Below, piece by piece: positions 21,100-28,843 of a stretch of 29,392 nucleotides of DNA. Origin of the DNA: a virus; the IMG/VR virus record IMGVR_UViG_3300031964_000072, positions 1 to 29,392 of that record; one strand, written 5' to 3'. The notes below the pieces were generated by a model, which searched no databases, was not told where the DNA came from, and was given only the letters and a program-made list of their open reading frames with translations. Each line of letters begins with the position of its first letter. Position 1 is the stretch's first letter. A program made the translations under genes and the position numbers.

Positions 21100-22670
21100 T
21101 CGAAGTTGATCCTTTAATCCTCGAAAATCTACGTGCTATTCGACAAGACATTTCGCTCTTGGAACAATATACGCCGGACCAACTCGAAGACATACGCGAA
21201 CTTCACAACTACGCGATGCGCGAATGCTTTGACTATTATGCTGAAGTCGTCGCACCGGATTTCTGCAAACCACACCACGATCCGGCCCCATCACGCCACC
21301 ACAGGCTGCTGATCTATTGGTTGAACCAACTCGCCGCGTGGGATGGCACCGGCAAAGTCGGCATCAAGCGCCTGATGATCTGGATGCCGCCCGGTTCTGC
21401 CAAAAGTACGTATACCGCACGTATCTGGCTGTCTTGGATGATGATGCGGAACGAGTTTTCCGAGTGCATCCTGACATCAGCATCAAGCACACTGGTTGAT
21501 GAGCACTCAGAGCGGATTCAAAAGCTCGCTATCAAGTATGGGGATATATTCAAGGTAAAGTTGCTCGGTTGCCGTGGTGAACAGTTACCAGCCAAAGGTA
21601 ATTGGAAACTTGATAATAAGTCTAGCCTCTTGGCGGTTTCGGCGGGCACTGATTTTCAGGGCTTCAGGGGTGACATCATCATAGCCGACGATCCCGTTGG
21701 TGGTGTTGAAGACATGACCGATGGCAAGCGTGAAGCCATGTGGCAGTGGTTCGACCAAAATATGCTTGGTCGTATTTCTGATGGTCTTAGCCGGATCGTC
21801 GTCATTATGACGCGTTGGAATGATGACGATATTTGCGGCCGGATTTTGCGTGAAAAGGGACGTGAAGGCTGGACGATTATTTCTCTCCCAGCGATTTGGG
21901 AATACGAGCACGACGAACCCGAGTTTCCGCTTGGTCTTGGCCGCAAGATCGATATCACGCTCGCCGAACCACTGCGTGATGAGCGGCTTTTGCTCTGGCC
22001 CCAGTACCACGGCTTTGAACGCTATGACGAAGCCCGTAAGGGTGCCGAGATCAAATTCCAAGCTCAATATCAGTGCAATCCCCTCCCGCCCGGCGGTGTC
22101 CTTTTCCAAGCGGACAAGATCAATCCTTCACGCGGCGCCCGCCGTGCAGTGAAGATGGTTCGGGCATGGGATTTCGCTGCAAGCAAGAAAAAAGGCGCCG
22201 ATTATACATGCTCTGTCAAAATGCAAGTGGATGCATTCGGCCATTATAACGTGCTGCACCGCACCAAGGATCGCCTTGGTCCGCATGAGGCTCGTGCAGC
22301 CGTGATGGATTTCGCCAAAGAGGATGGTCCGAATTGCTACATCGCAATTCCCAAGGACCCCGGTCAGGCCGGATCATGGCAAGCTCAGGACTTGGTTGCA
22401 GGGCTGGCGGGCTTCAAAGTTGAGGTATATTCACAAACAGGGTCCAAAGAGGATCGCGCTAAGCCGTTCGCCAGTCAGGTCAATGGCGAGAATGTCAGTG
22501 CTGAGATAGCCGATTGGAACCGCGATTTCGTTGACGAACTGCGCGGATTCCCAAATCTTCAGCATGACGATCAGGTGGATGCTGCATCGATGGCGTTCGG
22601 GTCGCTTTTGGACCTTCCGAAGCTAGTTCGCCCACCGCGTTGGAGCCATGGAAATCACCTTTCACGCTAG
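21096..22670 (+). CDS. Terminase large subunit
   Basis: 524 aa, normal for the packaging ATPase-nuclease. Walker A is MPPGSAKST (residues about 97-105) and Walker B IIIADDP with D198/D199. The nuclease domain begins MVRAWDFAASKKKGADY (D359) and ends with HDDQVDAAS (D491, D492, D495), the expected acidic cluster. It pumps DNA into the prohead at the portal and cuts the concatemer. Unusually, the portal gene is not next but 1.45 kb downstream, after a recombinase insertion. Confidence 0.95.
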   Translation: MIEVDPLILENLRAIRQDISLLEQYTPDQLEDIRELHNYAMRECFDYYAEVVAPDFCKPHHDPAPSRHHRLLIYWLNQLAAWDGTGKVGIKRLMIWMPPGSAKSTYTARIWLSWMMMRNEFSECILTSASSTLVDEHSERIQKLAIKYGDIFKVKLLGCRGEQLPAKGNWKLDNKSSLLAVSAGTDFQGFRGDIIIADDPVGGVEDMTDGKREAMWQWFDQNMLGRISDGLSRIVVIMTRWNDDDICGRILREKGREGWTIISLPAIWEYEHDEPEFPLGLGRKIDITLAEPLRDERLLLWPQYHGFERYDEARKGAEIKFQAQYQCNPLPPGGVLFQADKINPSRGARRAVKMVRAWDFAASKKKGADYTCSVKMQVDAFGHYNVLHRTKDRLGPHEARAAVMDFAKEDGPNCYIAIPKDPGQAGSWQAQDLVAGLAGFKVEVYSQTGSKEDRAKPFASQVNGENVSAEIADWNRDFVDELRGFPNLQHDDQVDAASMAFGSLLDLPKLVRPPRWSHGNHLSR

Positions 22671-22775
22671 CTTGTAGCCGCGTGCACACGCACACACGCT
22701 CTGAAAATAATCTAAACGCCCTCTCGCGCGTGTTCGCACAGGTCCCCACGACCAAAATGTGCCCCACAGGCACGC

Positions 22776-22810
22776 AAAAACGGTCTCAGCGCGGGATTTC
22801 GCGAGACCGT
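22776..22810 (-). terminator. Rho-independent terminator of the recombinase gene
   Basis: On the minus strand ACGGTCTC and GAGACCGT (22810-22803 and 22787-22780) form an eight-base stem followed by TTTTTGCG. The stem can also fold on the plus strand after the terminase, but without a T-run. Confidence 0.75.
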
Positions 22811-22831
22811 AGGCTCAAAATGTGACTGAGA

Positions 22832-23479
22832 TTAGGCGGAAACGATGCGGCTAACAGCGTCCAGCGAGAGCTTCCGACCATATTCGGCGAGAACATGCGC
22901 CTGAATCGTCCTCAGAGGCTTGTTTGAGGCTCTGAGAGCCTTCATGGCGGTGATGATGACCTGTTCCTCCTCAACCGGCTCCAAGGCCCCTTCAGAGCCT
23001 TTGGTGTAGCCAAACGGAACGATTCCACCGAGGTAGCGGCCACGTTCCTTCTGATCCTTCTTCATGGCGCCGACACGCTCGCGGATCATGTCGCGTTCGA
23101 CCTCTCCAAACGCGGCGGCAATGGTCAGGAACACCTTAGCCAGACCGTTTGACACTTCACCGATGTCCAAAAGGATGAGGGAAACGCCTTTATTTTTAAG
23201 CTCTTCAACGGTTTGCAGAGCGTCGAGCGCGGATCGGAACATTCTGTCCAGTTTCACGGCAACAATGATGTCGCCCTTGACGAGTTTGTTGAACAGGATG
23301 GTGCCTTGCGGGCGAGAACGCACAGGCAGGCTTCCCGACACCCCTTCTTCCACGAAGACCTCAGCGATATCGTGGTCGTTCATCATCGCCCAACCACGAA
23401 GTTTGCGTTCCTGAGCGGCGAGGCTTTCGCCTTCAGCCTGTTGGGCCGTGGAAACACGGCAATATGCATAAACGGTCAT
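22832..23479 (-). CDS. Serine recombinase (resolvase/invertase family)
   Basis: 215 aa. YAYCRVSTAQQ places the nucleophile at S10 with R8 beside it. AVKLDRMFRSALD and FGEVERDMIRERV are the other conserved blocks of the catalytic domain, and the C-terminal 40 residues (RTIQAHVLAEYGRKLSLDAV) look like the helix-turn-helix. It is small, so of the resolvase/invertase rather than large integrase type. It is the second recombinase of this phage and lies between terminase and portal, reverse to both. It may act on inverted repeats just upstream or be a cargo gene. Confidence 0.9.
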   Translation of the reverse strand: MTVYAYCRVSTAQQAEGESLAAQERKLRGWAMMNDHDIAEVFVEEGVSGSLPVRSRPQGTILFNKLVKGDIIVAVKLDRMFRSALDALQTVEELKNKGVSLILLDIGEVSNGLAKVFLTIAAAFGEVERDMIRERVGAMKKDQKERGRYLGGIVPFGYTKGSEGALEPVEEEQVIITAMKALRASNKPLRTIQAHVLAEYGRKLSLDAVSRIVSA

Positions 23480-23497
23480 GGGTCACTCCTGTCTGTT

Positions 23498-23566
23498 TGT
23501 CTGCTTGTATCTATTTAGCTTCGCGATGTCAAATGCTGTCTGTCTGTTTCAACAAGCAGACAGACA
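23498..23566. repeat. CTGT-rich inverted repeats beside the serine recombinase
   Basis: TGTCTGCTTGT (23498-23508) is inverted as ACAAGCAGACA (23552-23562); within the second arm TGTCTGTCTG (23537-23546) pairs with CAGACAGACA (23557-23566). Such paired arms next to a resolvase gene could be its recombination or operator site. A simple hairpin in the leader RNA is also possible. Confidence 0.4.
23512..23517 (-). promoter_or_regulatory. TAAATA promoter of the serine recombinase
   Basis: GCTAAATAGATAC on the minus strand lies 32 bases before the ATG, which has CAGGAG as ribosome site. Local hairpins are not of the sequestering type. Confidence 0.6.
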
Positions 23567-23734
23567 AACCATCAGGCAGGCCTCTAACCCCCTCAATACG
23601 CATCGTTTATCAATATCCTATGGGGTGGGTAGGTTTTGGGTGAGCGCACGACGCCCCAGCGCAAGCAGTTAAAACGCACAGCAACTACTTTCTGAAAAAT
23701 TTTCCCAATATTTTTCTTGAAACGACCCTCCCCA

Positions 23735-23747
23735 TAAATATCGGATG
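23735..23747 (+). promoter_or_regulatory. TAAATA promoter giving a leaderless start
   Basis: CATAAATA ends at 23740 and ATG begins at 23745, four bases later, with no ribosome site. The start codon lies in GATGA, which can pair with TCATC (23752-23756). Confidence 0.65.
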
Positions 23748-23939
23748 ATCGTCATCACCTTCCCGGCCCCGCTCTACATGGCTTTTCATGTTCGCATAGG
23801 GGTCATTGCTCGGTCAGTTGTTAATGGTGACCTTTCGGATGATCAGGTTGATTATGAGATGAAGTATCTGGTTCGTCAGGTCACGGAGGCCCATCTATTG
23901 TTGGAACAGATCAACACGATACTCCATCCACTATCCTAA
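23745..23939 (+). CDS. Small unknown protein, leaderless
   Basis: 64 aa: hydrophobic start (MIVITFPAPLYMAFHVRIG), then helical (DQVDYEMKYLVRQVTEAHL). No ribosome site; the ATG lies four bases after TAAATA. The hydrophobic N-terminus could be a beta strand rather than a signal. Its stop codon is the first half of the next TAAATA motif. Function unknown. Confidence 0.55.
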   Translation: MIVITFPAPLYMAFHVRIGVIARSVVNGDLSDDQVDYEMKYLVRQVTEAHLLLEQINTILHPLS

Positions 23940-23949
23940 ATAATGGATG
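23925..23949 (+). promoter_or_regulatory. TAAATA promoter formed by a stop codon, leaderless start
   Basis: TAAATA at 23937-23942 uses the upstream stop TAA, and ATG at 23947 follows four bases later. CATCCA (23925-23930), upstream of the motif, is complementary to TGGATG (23944-23949) containing the start codon, so only read-through RNA would hide the start. Confidence 0.65.
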
Positions 23950-24093
23950 CCAAAGACCACGAAAACATCGTCTCCCGCAGCGTCGATTCTCACACTTCCG
24001 AATGGAAGCCCCGAGCGTTCGGCTGCATTTAAAGCCTTTTGCCAAGCCCTGCTTGAGCGCAAAGCCGCATCCGACAAGCATTCCCCTAAATAA
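23947..24093 (+). CDS. Tiny basic protein, leaderless
   Basis: 48 aa (MPKTTKTSSPAASILTLPNG, then a helix ERSAAFKAFCQALLERKAA). Supported by its place between two TAAATA motifs, a start four bases after the first and a stop inside the second. An ATG four bases earlier opens only 29 codons. The C-terminal helix is amphipathic. Function unknown. Confidence 0.5.
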   Translation: MPKTTKTSSPAASILTLPNGSPERSAAFKAFCQALLERKAASDKHSPK

Positions 24094-24115
24094 TGGGTAG
24101 TCTAATAGGACACCC
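24087..24115 (+). promoter_or_regulatory. TAAATA promoter with hairpin before the portal gene
   Basis: TAAATA at 24087-24092 overlaps the previous stop. GGGT-A-GTC (24095-24102) and GACACCC (24109-24115) form a seven-pair bulged hairpin whose 3' side contains the AGGA nearest the portal ATG at 24123. Confidence 0.6.
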
Positions 24116-24122
24116 GTAATCA

Positions 24123-25694
24123 ATGTTTGATATTATTTCCGCAAAGTATAATCGCGATGAGCAATTTTTGCAGCGCACGCATGACCTAAATTTGCTGCTG
24201 CGGATCATTGCTCCCGAAGTTGCGGGCGGAATCTATGATATTCCTGAGAACTCGGGTCACCCACCCTTGGTGCCGTTCGGTCAAGAGACGACTGGTTCCG
24301 GTCGATACATCAAAATTGAAAATCGCCGCCCGAATATTCCCGAGGGCACGAGCACTTTGCGGGCACAGGTTGTACGCCAAGGGCAGATGTTATTTGGCGA
24401 TGATGCTTTCCCATCGGTCAGCACGTCTGATCAGACCGTTCGGGTTGTTCTAGAAGGCTGGATAGACCAAGCGCAGATAGCCGACAAGATGCGGGCATCC
24501 GTTCTGTTGGGGTCCGTGGGTTCCGTCGCCCTGCACCTCAAAGCATTGGCTGACATTAACGATCCTCACCGCGTCTACGTCGATGTTCACACCACCAGCT
24601 TCCTGAACCCCACGTTTAAGGCATATCGTCCTGACGAGCTGGAAAGCATGGAGGAAAAATACAAGATCGACGGCCAGAGCCTTCGTCTAGATGGTTACGC
24701 CATCCCTGAAGCCGATGACGCGGCCATTTTCTGGGTCATGCGTCAGTGGACTGAAACTGAAGAGATTTGGTATCAGCCTTGGAAAGACGTTGATGAGGTT
24801 CGCGCGAAAAATCGTGGTGAAACCTTCACGCCTGTTCGTGACGACGAATCTTCAACTGTCCACAATCTAGGTTTCTGCCCGTGGATTTGGATTAAGAACC
24901 TACCGTTGGGTCGTGGCGTGGATGGCTCTAGCCAGTTCCGCGCGGCCATCGATCACGCCATCAATCTTGATTATCTGGAATCCCAGATCGCGCGTGCGGT
25001 CAAGTATACCATGGACCCGACGCTGGTCATTCAGCAGGACCCTTCGACCCCGGATGATGAGGAAGAAGGCGGCGATGAGCTAGCCAAAAGCCCCAGCACC
25101 ATCCTCGTGATCGGCACGGATGGTAAGGCTTACTATCTGGAAATCAGTGGTGTGGGCATTGAGAAGGCGCGACAGGTCGCGGCGGACCTTCGCAAAGCCA
25201 TTATTGAGATCATGCACGGCGACCGTGTTGACCCTGAAAAGGTCACACAGGGCCATCAGGGCGCCAAGTCTCTCGCCATGCTCAATCAGCCTCTTATCGG
25301 TCTGTGTGACCAACTGAAGGTCTCTTACGGCTCTGCGATGAAGCAGATGCTTCGGATGTTCATCCGCATCGGCGCCACTCGGGACATCGAGGTCAACGAC
25401 ATCACCTATGCGGCGGCTTCACTGAAGCCTGTCCCTGATCTTCATTTGGATTTCGGCAACTACTACACGGACACGCCCGCCGAATTGTTCGCCCAAGCTC
25501 AAGCCGACAAGCAGAATATCGAGAACGGCTCCTTGAGCATTGAACGCGCGATCAGCAAGCACGCCAAAGACTACAATATCAAGGATGTTCCGGCGGAACG
25601 GCTGAAGATCGAGGAAGACCAAAAGGCTACGGATGCGCGCGCAATCAGGCTCGCTGGGGCTATGGCTCAGGTCAAAGTCAGCGAGGACATCTAA
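24123..25694 (+). CDS. Portal protein
   Basis: 523 aa, mixed alpha/beta and soluble. It lies between terminase and scaffold, and its length and order fit the dodecameric portal through which DNA enters the capsid. Support includes the early helix (LQRTHDLNLLLRIIAPEVAG), the NLDYLESQIARAVKYTM stretch, the middle SPSTILVIGTDGKAYYLEI segment and the C-terminal region AQAQADKQNIENGSLSIE, features of phage portal proteins. No enzymatic motif. Function assigned mainly from order. Confidence 0.82.
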   Translation: MFDIISAKYNRDEQFLQRTHDLNLLLRIIAPEVAGGIYDIPENSGHPPLVPFGQETTGSGRYIKIENRRPNIPEGTSTLRAQVVRQGQMLFGDDAFPSVSTSDQTVRVVLEGWIDQAQIADKMRASVLLGSVGSVALHLKALADINDPHRVYVDVHTTSFLNPTFKAYRPDELESMEEKYKIDGQSLRLDGYAIPEADDAAIFWVMRQWTETEEIWYQPWKDVDEVRAKNRGETFTPVRDDESSTVHNLGFCPWIWIKNLPLGRGVDGSSQFRAAIDHAINLDYLESQIARAVKYTMDPTLVIQQDPSTPDDEEEGGDELAKSPSTILVIGTDGKAYYLEISGVGIEKARQVAADLRKAIIEIMHGDRVDPEKVTQGHQGAKSLAMLNQPLIGLCDQLKVSYGSAMKQMLRMFIRIGATRDIEVNDITYAAASLKPVPDLHLDFGNYYTDTPAELFAQAQADKQNIENGSLSIERAISKHAKDYNIKDVPAERLKIEEDQKATDARAIRLAGAMAQVKVSEDI

Positions 25695-25710
25695 CCACTC
25701 AGTCCGTCAC

Positions 25711-25778
25711 TTTCAGTTCCCTTACTAAATAACTTCATAGATCGGCAGGGGCCGGTCGCATTGAAGTAGGGACTGAAA
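25711..25778 (+). promoter_or_regulatory. TAAATA promoter inside nested inverted repeats
   Basis: TAAATA at 25726-25731. Inner hairpin: ACTTCA (25732-25737) with TGAAGT (25762-25767), enclosing GATCGG/CCGGTC (one G-T pair). Outer stem: TTTCAGT-T-CCC (25711-25721), upstream of the motif, with GGGACTGAAA (25769-25778), which holds the ribosome site next to the ATG at 25778. Confidence 0.75.
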
Positions 25779-26341
25779 TGACAACTGAAACTAGCGCAAC
25801 CGCTTCGGCGGAATCGACAACCGAATCCAAGATCGAAACGAAGACCGCAGGGGCGGCTAAGTTTAGCTTCGAGGAACTTGAGAAATATCGGGAAGAAGCA
25901 ATTTCCGACAACATCAAGCTTCGGGAGAAGAACTCCGAATATAAGAAGCAAATGCAACAACTGGAAACGCAGGCACGCAAGGGTGCGGAGCTTGAGGAAC
26001 AGTTGACCAAAGTCGAACAACAGGCACGCCAACGCGTCGCCAAGGCCGAATTCAAAGCTCTGCTTAAGCATTCCGGCATTGATGACCCTGATGTGTTGAA
26101 GCTCCTTCCGCTAGAATCCGTCGAATATGACGACGAAGGTGAACCGAGCAACGTTGAGGCTATTTGGACCACGTTTCAGGAATCCAAAAAGTATCTCTTC
26201 AACGCAAAAACTAACACCAGCACTGCTGCGATTAAAGCAGCACCGGAACCTAAGAACGTCTCCGTGGACTGGAATACTTTGAGTGATGAGGAATTCGATG
26301 CTCGCCGTGCAGAAATGCACAAGGCGCAGCGTCGGCAATAA
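25778..26341 (+). CDS. Scaffold protein
   Basis: 187 aa, highly charged and almost fully helical from residue about 25 to 105 (FEELEKYREEAISDNIKLRE, then KKQMQQLETQARKGAELE), with a Thr/Ser/Ala-rich start and a basic C-terminus. Such coiled-coil proteins between portal and capsid are scaffolds that direct prohead assembly and are later lost. AGGG lies six bases before the ATG. It is headed by a promoter with an elaborate hairpin set. Confidence 0.8.
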   Translation: MTTETSATASAESTTESKIETKTAGAAKFSFEELEKYREEAISDNIKLREKNSEYKKQMQQLETQARKGAELEEQLTKVEQQARQRVAKAEFKALLKHSGIDDPDVLKLLPLESVEYDDEGEPSNVEAIWTTFQESKKYLFNAKTNTSTAAIKAAPEPKNVSVDWNTLSDEEFDARRAEMHKAQRRQ

Positions 26342-26388
26342 AACCTCCCGCCACGGCGGCACAACTATTGTAAAGTTGAATTTTTATT

Positions 26389-27732
26389 ATGTCTAATATG
26401 TCTCTTATCAATGTCAATTCGGCATTGGCTCCCCTAACCCAGCAAGGCTACTTGAACCGTCTGGTTCGTCCCTCTCTTGAGCCTGAAAACGTCTGGCGTA
26501 AAGCTGCCTCGACGGATGCGGAAAACTTCCCCCACCAAGCCGGTATGCCGGAAGTCATCAGCGTTCGTGGTCTGCTGACTCCGAACCTGACCCCGAACAA
26601 CGTCTCGTCCTTTACTGACCCTCTGGGTGGTATGACTGTCGGCAACGCCGTCCAGTATGAGCAATACCTCGGTAAGTTCGACCGCTACGACCACCTCCTG
26701 TCAGTTGACACGGAAGGCGAAGACTTCGCTATCGTGCGTCAGTTTGAAGAAAACTTCATCTCTCTGGCTCTCTATGGTGCGCAGGTCTCCGATTTCTTGG
26801 CTCGTAACGCGCTGTTCACCACCTACACCGGTGGTAACACCTTCCTGACGGCCAATGCTAACTCGTCCGCCACAACGATCCACGTTGACAACATCAACGG
26901 CTTCGTCCCGGCTTCGTCGACCCTTGGTACTGTCGCCACCCCGACGATCACCATCGCTGGCAACACCTACACCATCTCGGCTGCAACGCCTGACGGTTCG
27001 AACGCCTCTGGCTTCGTCGTCACCGATGTCACCGGTATGATCGGCACCAGTGGCACCTTGACGATCTCTCCGGGTCTGTCCGCCGCCACCGCGTCGGGCA
27101 CCGCAGTTACCGCCGTCAATGGCCCCCAAATGCTGCGTGCGAACTCGCGCGTCAGCTACAACACGATCCAGTCGGGTGACTTACTGACTTCCACCCTGAT
27201 CAACCAAGCGAAGGGTATCCTGACCGGTAACCGTGCGCCGAAGATCGGTGGAGCTTACACCCTTTACGCGGATAACTTTGCTCTGCAAGGTCTGTATCAG
27301 GACCCTGAATTCCAAAGCTTCTTCCGTGGCGGCTATGACTCGTCCGTCTGGCAGGATGGTGAAATCACCAAACTGCTTGGTGTCCGCGTTGTTGAGTGCA
27401 CGTCTAACCCGATCCAGTATGTCGGCAACCAACTGGTCTCCCGACCGATGCTGGTAGCCGGTGGCGCCCTGACTGAGTTCCAAGCTACGGACCGTATGGT
27501 CCGTAACTCCAAGGAAGCTGGCAACGGTGTCATCCACACGATGGTCATGGACAACATGGTGTTCCACACCCGTCCGCCTATCGATCCGGGTGCTCAGTTC
27601 ATCACGCAGGCCTTCAAGACCTACGTGGGTTACTCGGCCCGCACAGACCGCCTGCTGACCTCGCTGAACGTGCCCACGGCCAGCGCAGCGAATTACAAGC
27701 GCGCCGTCTGCATGGAAGTCGCTGGCGTTTAA
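26389..27732 (+). CDS. Major capsid protein
   Basis: 447 aa, following the scaffold. The N-terminus (MSNMSLINVNSALAPLTQQG) is followed by a segment rich in conserved turns, an insertion of about residues 150-245 that is Thr/Ser/Gly-rich and beta-like (TIHVDNINGF, PTITIAGNTYTISAATP), then a core beginning QMLRANSRVSY and a C-terminal half typical of coat proteins. No TAAATA motif or good ribosome site lies before the ATG; the leader is A/T-rich (TTGAATTTTTATT). Strong terminator downstream. Confidence 0.85.
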   Translation: MSNMSLINVNSALAPLTQQGYLNRLVRPSLEPENVWRKAASTDAENFPHQAGMPEVISVRGLLTPNLTPNNVSSFTDPLGGMTVGNAVQYEQYLGKFDRYDHLLSVDTEGEDFAIVRQFEENFISLALYGAQVSDFLARNALFTTYTGGNTFLTANANSSATTIHVDNINGFVPASSTLGTVATPTITIAGNTYTISAATPDGSNASGFVVTDVTGMIGTSGTLTISPGLSAATASGTAVTAVNGPQMLRANSRVSYNTIQSGDLLTSTLINQAKGILTGNRAPKIGGAYTLYADNFALQGLYQDPEFQSFFRGGYDSSVWQDGEITKLLGVRVVECTSNPIQYVGNQLVSRPMLVAGGALTEFQATDRMVRNSKEAGNGVIHTMVMDNMVFHTRPPIDPGAQFITQAFKTYVGYSARTDRLLTSLNVPTASAANYKRAVCMEVAGV

Positions 27733-27756
27733 TCGCCACCAAAAATAAGAGAATTG

Positions 27757-27786
27757 GCCCGGCAGGCAACTGCCGGGCTTTTCTTT
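27757..27786 (+). terminator. Rho-independent terminator after the capsid gene
   Basis: GCCCGGCA (27757-27764) and TGCCGGGC (27771-27778) with a six-base loop, followed by TTTTCTTT. This is the clearest terminator of the window. Confidence 0.9.
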
Positions 27787-27794
27787 GCCCATTC

Positions 27795-27808
27795 TAAATA
27801 AGGACATG
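27795..27808 (+). promoter_or_regulatory. TAAATA promoter with a start five bases away
   Basis: TCTAAATA ends at 27800; AGGAC and then ATG at 27806 follow. The AGGA would fall before a T4-like start site, so the RNA would begin at the ATG. The motif follows directly after the capsid terminator and restarts transcription for the head-tail genes. Confidence 0.75.
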
Positions 27809-28189
27809 AGTAACCCGCCCGTCCCTCTCACATATCAGCAGAAGTCTGACATCCGCCGCCACTTGGGATATCCCAACTGGGCGAGCGATCTCATGCCGAT
27901 TGCGTCCTATTACCGTCTAGAGCATTTGGAAAAACTCCAAATGGTCATGGATTATTTGGATCAGACGGACCACAACAACGTGGTTAGCCAACTTGCGGCG
28001 ATTAACGCTGCCTATGCGACTTGGCAGGCGAACCAAAACAACAATCAGAACTCACAAGTCGGCATTATCACCCGAGACCCTCGCCGTGTGGCCCTTGATC
28101 GCAGTTTCTACCGGTCGCTATGTCGCGATCTCGCAAGCTGGATCGGTGTTCCCTATCGGGGTGGCGGCAAGCTGCGTGTGGTGGTCTAA
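27806..28189 (+). CDS. Head-tail connector / head completion-type protein
   Basis: 127 aa from the ATG five bases after TAAATA (the frame also opens at 27785, before the promoter, which is unlikely). Helical (YYRLEHLEKLQMVMDYLDQ), with an Asn/Gln-rich turn (ANQNNNQNSQ) and a basic end. The first gene after the capsid protein in tailed phages is often a neck or adaptor protein, so the role is inferred from order. Confidence 0.65.
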   Translation: MSNPPVPLTYQQKSDIRRHLGYPNWASDLMPIASYYRLEHLEKLQMVMDYLDQTDHNNVVSQLAAINAAYATWQANQNNNQNSQVGIITRDPRRVALDRSFYRSLCRDLASWIGVPYRGGGKLRVVV

Positions 28190-28840
28190 ATGACTACTAA
28201 CATTTTGGCTTCAACAACCGCCGACCTTGTTGAGATGTGGCAAGAGATTGGGGCTACATTCGGGTCTACATACGAATGGTATTCTGCATCCACCGGCAAC
28301 AACCTCAATCCGATTTCTGATGCGAATGATAGTGGCTCATTTCAGTGCTACTTCGACCGCGACCCGACTTTCCCCACGAAGCGTGCTCGCGAGTATGGAA
28401 AACCCGAGTATTTCTGCGCTTACGATAGGGCTGGACCACAGGTAGGCGACTATCTTGTTGGGACTGACACCTATGTCATCATCGACCAAGATGACCTCAC
28501 ACCTTCCAAGGTGGTGATGTGTAATACTCTTGTAGATTTCTACCGACCCGGTCCCACGTCTATCAATGGAGTGCGTGAAACAACCAAAGGACTTGGAACT
28601 ATGATCGCCCAGCAATGGCCGGTGAGCCTATTGGCCGGTTCGCGTGGCGAAAAGGCTACAATAGACCTGCCTGATGCCGTTCGCCAACCTTGGGTGACGA
28701 TCCTTTGTCCGACCATCCCCGGCGTTATACTGATGAATGGCGACAAGTTGCAGGACTCTAGTGGCAATAAGTATCAAATCTCGATGCCAGAAGATACGCT
28801 GCTTGGAAATCGACTGACCGCCAAAATGGATATGGGGTAA
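28190..28840 (+). CDS. Phage neck/tail structural protein
   Basis: 216 aa starting directly after the upstream stop (TAAATG). Beta-rich (VGDYLVGTDTYVIIDQDDLTP, and a C-terminal MPEDTLLGNRLTAKM). Such a protein in this position usually joins head and tail or begins the tail module. Not recognised beyond that; no enzyme motif. Confidence 0.62.
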   Translation: MTTNILASTTADLVEMWQEIGATFGSTYEWYSASTGNNLNPISDANDSGSFQCYFDRDPTFPTKRAREYGKPEYFCAYDRAGPQVGDYLVGTDTYVIIDQDDLTPSKVVMCNTLVDFYRPGPTSINGVRETTKGLGTMIAQQWPVSLLAGSRGEKATIDLPDAVRQPWVTILCPTIPGVILMNGDKLQDSSGNKYQISMPEDTLLGNRLTAKMDMG

Positions 28841-28843
28841 GCG

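Noticed and set aside
23710-23740. CTTGAAA before CATAAATA as a sigma-32-like promoter
   Set aside because: The spacing is about 11 bases, far short of the 17 expected, and no other TAAATA site shares it.
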